Made by a program: the position numbers and the translations under genes. This document shows, one piece after another, positions 6,965-9,939 of a stretch of 9,939 nucleotides of DNA (positions are counted from its first letter, which is position 1; every line of letters begins with the position of its first letter). This DNA comes from an uncultured Eubacteriales bacterium (GTDB lineage Bacteria > Bacillota > Clostridia > Oscillospirales > Oscillospiraceae), in assembly GCA_905202605.1 (NCBI GenBank), contig CAJKSU010000094.1:1-9939 (forward strand). Reading direction: 5' to 3'. The notes beneath the pieces were generated by a model. The model did not search any database and was not told the origin of the DNA. It was given only the letters and a program-made list of their open reading frames with translations.

Positions 6965-7697
6965 TGCACATCCAGCGGTCCAAGGTCTACTACAAACCCG
7001 CAGAACGATCCGTGGACGAGCAGCTGCGCCAGGAGTCCATCATGGCCAGGATTGACCATTGGCATACTCAGATGCCTGGAATCGGCACCAGAAAACTGGT
7101 CAGGCAACTCAAAAATGAAGGTTTCTCTGTGGGCAGAAAGCTGGTTCGCCGCCTCATGGGTGAGATGGGGATCCAGGCAATCTATCCAAAAGCAAATCTG
7201 TCCAAGCGGAACTTTCGGGAGACAATTGTGCCATATTTACTCCGAAATAAGGCTGTTTCCCTTCCAAATCAGGTCTGGTCCATCGACATCACATACATCA
7301 AAATGCAGCACAGCCATATGTATCTGACCGCCATTATTGACTGGTACAGCCGCATGATTGTCGGCTGGAACCTGTCCGACACTCTGGACACCGGCTATGT
7401 GATTCAGGCGGTCAAGGACGCCGTGGCAGCGCATGGGACGCCTGCAATTCTAAACTCCGATCAGGGCTGTCAGTTTACCAGCAACGCCTACAAAACGCTG
7501 TTGAGGGAGCTTCGCATCCGGCAGAGTATGGACGGAAAGTCCCGGTGGGCGGACAACGTGATGATTGAACGGTGGTTCCGCAGCCTCAAAACAGAGGAAA
7601 TCTACCTCAATGAATATCCCACCCCCAGGGCTCTGCGCAAGGCAATCAGCGTATACATTCAGCAGTATAACACCGTGCACCTCCATCAGACGCTGGA
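6881..7697 (+). mobile_element. IS3-family insertion sequence remnant, internally deleted and 3'-truncated
   Basis: Two reading frames in IS3 order are present: an orfA start at 6881 and an orfB with a DDE integrase core. Most of orfA is missing, and the 3' end of orfB runs into relaxase sequence near 7697 before the normal C terminus. No terminal inverted repeats could be recognised; the left end is probably somewhere in 6693-6860 and the right end is gone. This copy cannot move by itself. Confidence 0.82.
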
Positions 7698-8357
7698 ATG
7701 GGCAAGCAGCTTGTCGTTGTTCATCGGCAGCCGTACAAGCCCTATAAAAAGCACCCGAAGCATACCGGTTTTCTGGCTCTGTACTACCACTATCTCTACA
7801 TTCTCGGCAAGATCGAAAAACAACAGTACCCGCCAAGGGTTACAGGCCAGATGCGTAAGGAGGTCATGCGGTTTGAGCAGCTCCGGGAGCAGTTTCAATT
7901 CCTCAATGAGAATGGCGTTGCCACCGAATCAGACATGACCGCCTTTGTGGAAAAGGCGGAGGCCCAGATCAAAACGCTCACCAAACAGCGAACCATCCTC
8001 AATGTGCAAAAGAAAAAGCGCCAGCCCCTATTCCAGGCACTGACAGCTGAAGAAGCCCTGGCCCCAGCCAAGCGGCTCTACGATCAAGGTCACAGCGGCA
8101 TGGAGGCGGAAGTACAGCAATACATGGATGCAGTGAAGCTGCTGGATGGTTGTGGAGTGTCCCGTGAGGCATTATCCCAGCAGCAGTCAGAACTATATAC
8201 CAAGCTGGCCGACCTGAACTGGGAGATTCGGAAGGCACGGAAGCAGATCAAGATGTGCGAAGAAATCCGGGAGCAGGCCGCCGCAATGCAGGAAAATATC
8301 AGAGAAATTGAAACACCGGAACGCCAGCGACAGTCCCGGCACATAGACCGAACGTGA
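7698..8357 (+). pseudogene. C-terminal fragment of a conjugative/mobilizable element relaxase
   Basis: This 219-codon frame resembles the C-terminal tail of relaxases from clostridial integrative conjugative elements. The most telling block is YKPYKKHPKHTGFLALYYHY at residues 13-32. It is followed by a long, charged, probably coiled-coil stretch (about 50-215, rich in Lys, Glu, Gln and Arg) with the repeated-family phrase LTKQRTILNVQKKKRQPL at about 93-110. The N-terminal nicking domain with its catalytic Tyr and HxH metal site is missing: the 5' side is IS3 orfB sequence joined at about 7697. The ATG at 7698 is just the first Met in frame and lies at the junction; I see no ribosome-binding site for it. 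It stops with TGA, 116 nt before the Xis-like gene. Identification rests on recalled family sequence, so the family is moderately certain; loss of function is clear. Confidence 0.75.
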
Positions 8358-8358
8358 G

Positions 8359-8385
8359 GCCCACGTTGGCCGTTTGCGGGCTTTT
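8359..8385 (+). terminator. Weak candidate terminator after the relaxase fragment
   Basis: GCCC at 8359-8362 can pair with GGGC at 8378-8381, with a few further inner pairs and one mismatch. The hairpin is followed directly by TTTT at 8382-8385 and starts just after the relaxase stop. The short stem makes this only a possibility. Confidence 0.3.
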
Positions 8386-8422
8386 CATGCTCCATACCAC
8401 AAGTTATACCGAAAATACATCC

Positions 8423-8447
8423 GCCCCACGTTCCCGCAGCGTGGGGC
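8423..8447 (+). promoter_or_regulatory. GC-rich hairpin in the leader of the Xis-like gene
   Basis: GCCCCACG at 8423-8430 and CGTGGGGC at 8440-8447 form an exact 8-bp stem with a 9-nt loop, 26 nt before the Xis-like start codon. No T-run follows on either strand, so a simple terminator is unlikely. A leader-RNA or protein-binding role is possible. The shared CCCACGTT occurs also at 8360-8367. Confidence 0.45.
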
Positions 8448-8473
8448 AAATTTACCCTCGAAAGGAGAATGCT

Positions 8474-8677
8474 ATGAGCAAAATCTATACGTCATATGAC
8501 GAGCTCCCCATTATGTTATCCGTTCCGCAGTTGGCCGCCGCCTTGGGGATCTCCCGTTCCGGCGCTTATGCTCTGGTTCGGTCAGAGGGGTTCCCAGCTT
8601 TGAAAATTGGCAGCCGGATCGTGGTTCCAAAAGATAAATTACAGGACTGGATCAATGAAAACTGTCTGGCGAATTAG
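8474..8677 (+). CDS. Excisionase-like helix-turn-helix protein
   Basis: This 67-aa protein has a single MerR/HTH_17-type DNA-binding domain, the form seen in Xis proteins of Tn916-like and other clostridial elements. LSVPQLAAALGISRSGAYALVR at about residues 15-36 is the helix-turn-helix, and the wing LKIGSRIVVPKDKLQDWI at 43-60 follows. The frame extends upstream to 8354, but the ATG at 8474 has AAAGGAG at 8461-8467, six bases away, and gives the normal family length. It would help the integrase excise the element by bending att-site DNA. It lies 56 nt before the integrase start and is probably co-transcribed with it. It is the only gene here ending in TAG; reading through would add only 16 residues. 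It looks intact, although its partner integrase is interrupted. Confidence 0.83.
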   Translation: MSKIYTSYDELPIMLSVPQLAAALGISRSGAYALVRSEGFPALKIGSRIVVPKDKLQDWINENCLAN

Positions 8678-8733
8678 CTTGATATCCCGCCACTCCTGTG
8701 GTATATGTTGTGGCTGCGAAGGGAGTGAACATT

Positions 8734-9852
8734 ATGGCAAAACGCAGGGCCAACGGTGAAGGCAACATCCGAAAGCGGAAGGATGGTCGCTGGGAAGGCC
8801 GCTATACCGCAGGCCATGACCCGGTGACAGGCAAGCCCATCATCAAGAATGTATTGGCGAAAACACAGGCACAGGCGAAGGAAAAGCTGAAAACCGCCAT
8901 CGAGCAGTGCAAGGGCTTAGATGTGGCGAAGGGTCAGAAATACACAGTGGGCCAGTGGATGGACGTCTGGTATGAGTACTATGCGCAAATCAAGGTACGC
9001 CCCTCTTCTCACAAGACCTACGAGGGCTACATCCGGAATCACATTAAGCCAGCCATTGGCTCTATCCCGCTGACAAGGCTGACTACGCTGGATCTTCAAA
9101 AGCTGTACTAGAAGCTATTGACAGAAGGGCGAGTAGAGCGGAAGGAATCCGAGAAGCAGGCGAAGGGCCTCAGCCCGAAAACTGTCCGCAATATCAATCA
9201 GGTCATCTCATCCGCCATGCAGCTTGCCATCCAGCAGCACCTGATCTCTCACGATCCCACGGATGGCTGCGCGCTCCCCAAAACCGAGCACCGTGAAATG
9301 CAGACCTTGAGCGCCGACCAGCTCACCGCGTTTCTGCTGGAGGCCAAGCATTCCGGCGTTTTCGAGATGTACTACATCGAGCTGGCAACCGGGCTGCGCC
9401 GAGGCGAACTGCTGGGTCTCAAGTGGGAGGACATTGACTTTACTACACAAACGCTCCGAGTGCGCCGCCAGGTTGGCCGCATCAAAGGCGAGGTACGGGA
9501 GGCTCCGCTGAAAACGAAGAATGCCTACCGCACCATCTCCCTCGGGACGGATGCGGTAGGTATTTTGAAGCAGCAGCGGGACAAGCAGCCCAGCAGTGCC
9601 TATGTGTTCCCCGGCCCTACTGGCGGCCCTATCGCCCCGGACAGCGTCCTCCACATGCTCCATCGGGTGCTGGATCGGGCGGGCTTGCCGGAGATTCGGT
9701 TTCACGATCTACGCCATACGTTCGCCACCTTGGCCCTCCAGAATGGCGTGGATGTGAAAACCGTGTCTGGGATGCTGGGCCACTTCTCGGCAGGGTTCAC
9801 ACTGGATACTTACGCCCATGTAACTACGGCGGCACAGAAGAAGGCAGGATAA
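8734..9852 (+). pseudogene. Tyrosine recombinase integrase, interrupted by in-frame TAG at codon 126
   Basis: This is a full-length integrase frame of 372 codons before the stop, broken only by TAG at 9109-9111. An arm-binding, AP2-like N-terminal domain is visible (GNIRKRKDGRWEGRYTAG, about residues 9-26). A SAM-like core-binding domain spans about 70-175, and the TAG falls within it in LQKLY-stop-KLLTEG, where relatives have Lys or Gln; CAG or AAG to TAG is one change. The catalytic domain keeps every residue: Arg222 (TGLRRGE), Lys about 260, His324 and Arg327 (HDLRH), His350 (LGH) and Tyr360 (DTYAHV). The ATG at 8734 is chosen over the GTG at 8698 because GGGAG at 8721-8725 precedes it and the protein begins with the usual MAKRRANGEG. 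Without readthrough, the 125-aa product would bind DNA but not recombine. Confidence 0.88.
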
Positions 9853-9939
9853 GGTACAATATTTTTCGCACAATTACATATAGCAAGAGAGTCCCTGAAT
9901 CGTGTAAGATATAGCTACCACAACAACATCAACACGAAA
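9853..9939. other. AT-rich non-coding stretch after the integrase
   Basis: These 87 bases are visibly richer in A and T than the rest of the window and contain no convincing gene. In elements of this kind the attachment site usually lies close behind the integrase, so attR could be here. No repeat partner was seen elsewhere in the window. Confidence 0.5.

Larger units (their letters stand above)
6835..7938 (+). pseudogene. IS3-family transposase orfB (DDE integrase core), fused out of frame to relaxase sequence
   Basis: The frame is open from 6835 to 7938, but homology covers only about 6931-7697. It starts with LSIRRQCELMHIQRSKVYYKP (from 6937), the usual N-terminal HTH_21-type segment. KLVRRLMGEMGIQAIYPK follows, and then the integrase core. 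The catalytic triad is complete: Asp at 7285-7287 (WSIDITY), Asp at 7459-7461 (NSDQG) and Glu at 7567-7569 (NVMIERW), giving classic DD35E spacing. The closing motif YNTVHLHQTL at about 7666-7695 is the last recognisable part. The following GW/GY-xTP segment is replaced by out-of-frame relaxase sequence up to the TGA at 7938. The natural start was lost with the orfA deletion; the GTG at 6835 is only the edge of the open frame. Transposition would normally be copy-out paste-in; this copy is very probably inactive. Confidence 0.85.
7698..9852 (+). mobile_element. Right-hand end of an integrative element: relaxase tail, Xis-like gene, integrase
   Basis: The order relaxase, small HTH/excisionase, tyrosine integrase on one strand is the usual right end of clostridial integrative and conjugative or mobilizable elements. 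The left part, including the relaxase catalytic domain and any transfer genes, is not here, because the IS3 remnant abuts the relaxase tail. No attachment-site repeat could be recognised inside the window. The integrase carries an in-frame stop, so the element looks stranded. Confidence 0.72.

Noticed and set aside
9208..9705. 165-codon - strand open frame opposite the integrase
   Set aside because: It is the shadow of the integrase catalytic domain, which carries all the expected active-site residues on the + strand.
1..9939. CRISPR array, tRNA or rRNA genes
   Set aside because: No regularly spaced direct repeats, no cloverleaf-like segment with a CCA-type acceptor end, and no conserved ribosomal RNA stretch were seen on reading either strand.
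9853..9939. Attachment site attR behind the integrase
   Set aside because: Position and base composition fit, but no matching direct repeat was found in the window, so it is not called as a site.

Overview
The window looks like chromosomal DNA of a GC-rich anaerobic clostridium, probably of the Oscillospiraceae/Ruminococcaceae type. Three things suggest this: a molybdenum aldehyde-oxidoreductase accessory operon of the kind known from Desulfovibrio and gut Clostridia, glycyl-radical-enzyme sequence, and a relaxase/Xis/Int module typical of clostridial integrative elements. The taxon is inferred from gene content and is not proven.

Positions 1-5883 are one tightly packed + strand operon. It starts inside the catalytic subunit of a xanthine-dehydrogenase-family aldehyde oxidoreductase. 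After it come a large flavin/Fe-S/CCG-domain electron-transfer protein, a 65-aa four-cysteine protein, a C-GCAxxG-C-C protein, a SAM methyltransferase and a short phenylacetate-CoA-ligase-like adenylating enzyme. Gaps run from 29 nt down to overlaps of 4-8 nt, so translation is probably coupled. This is the cluster whose families are named, from memory, after Desulfovibrio vulgaris DVU_1553-DVU_1559. A perfect 12-bp hairpin at 5906-5933 ends it. A likely reading is that the aldehyde oxidoreductase does the chemistry, the 742-aa protein passes electrons, and the small proteins, methyltransferase and ligase support maturation or substrate handling. The roles of the last four are not established.

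Positions 5942-6690 hold two broken genes on the - strand. One is a VOC (glyoxalase/epimerase-type) gene, intact except for an in-frame TAG at codon 23. The other is an internal piece of about 100 codons from a glycyl radical enzyme that has lost both its catalytic-cysteine part and its glycyl-radical C terminus.

Positions 6690-9939 are mobile-element debris on the + strand. An IS3-family element has most of orfA deleted and its orfB C terminus missing. It is joined at about 7697 to the C-terminal part of a conjugative-element relaxase. Then come a small Xis-like HTH protein (8474-8677) and a tyrosine integrase (8734-9852). The integrase has all its catalytic residues but is split by an in-frame TAG at codon 126. 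The last 87 bases are AT-rich and show no gene.

No new system is proven here. The points most worth a second look are the poorly understood aldehyde-oxidoreductase accessory operon, with its NAD-domain-deficient flavoprotein/CCG hybrid and C-terminally short ligase, and the two in-frame amber codons in otherwise intact genes. Mutational decay is the simpler explanation for the amber codons.
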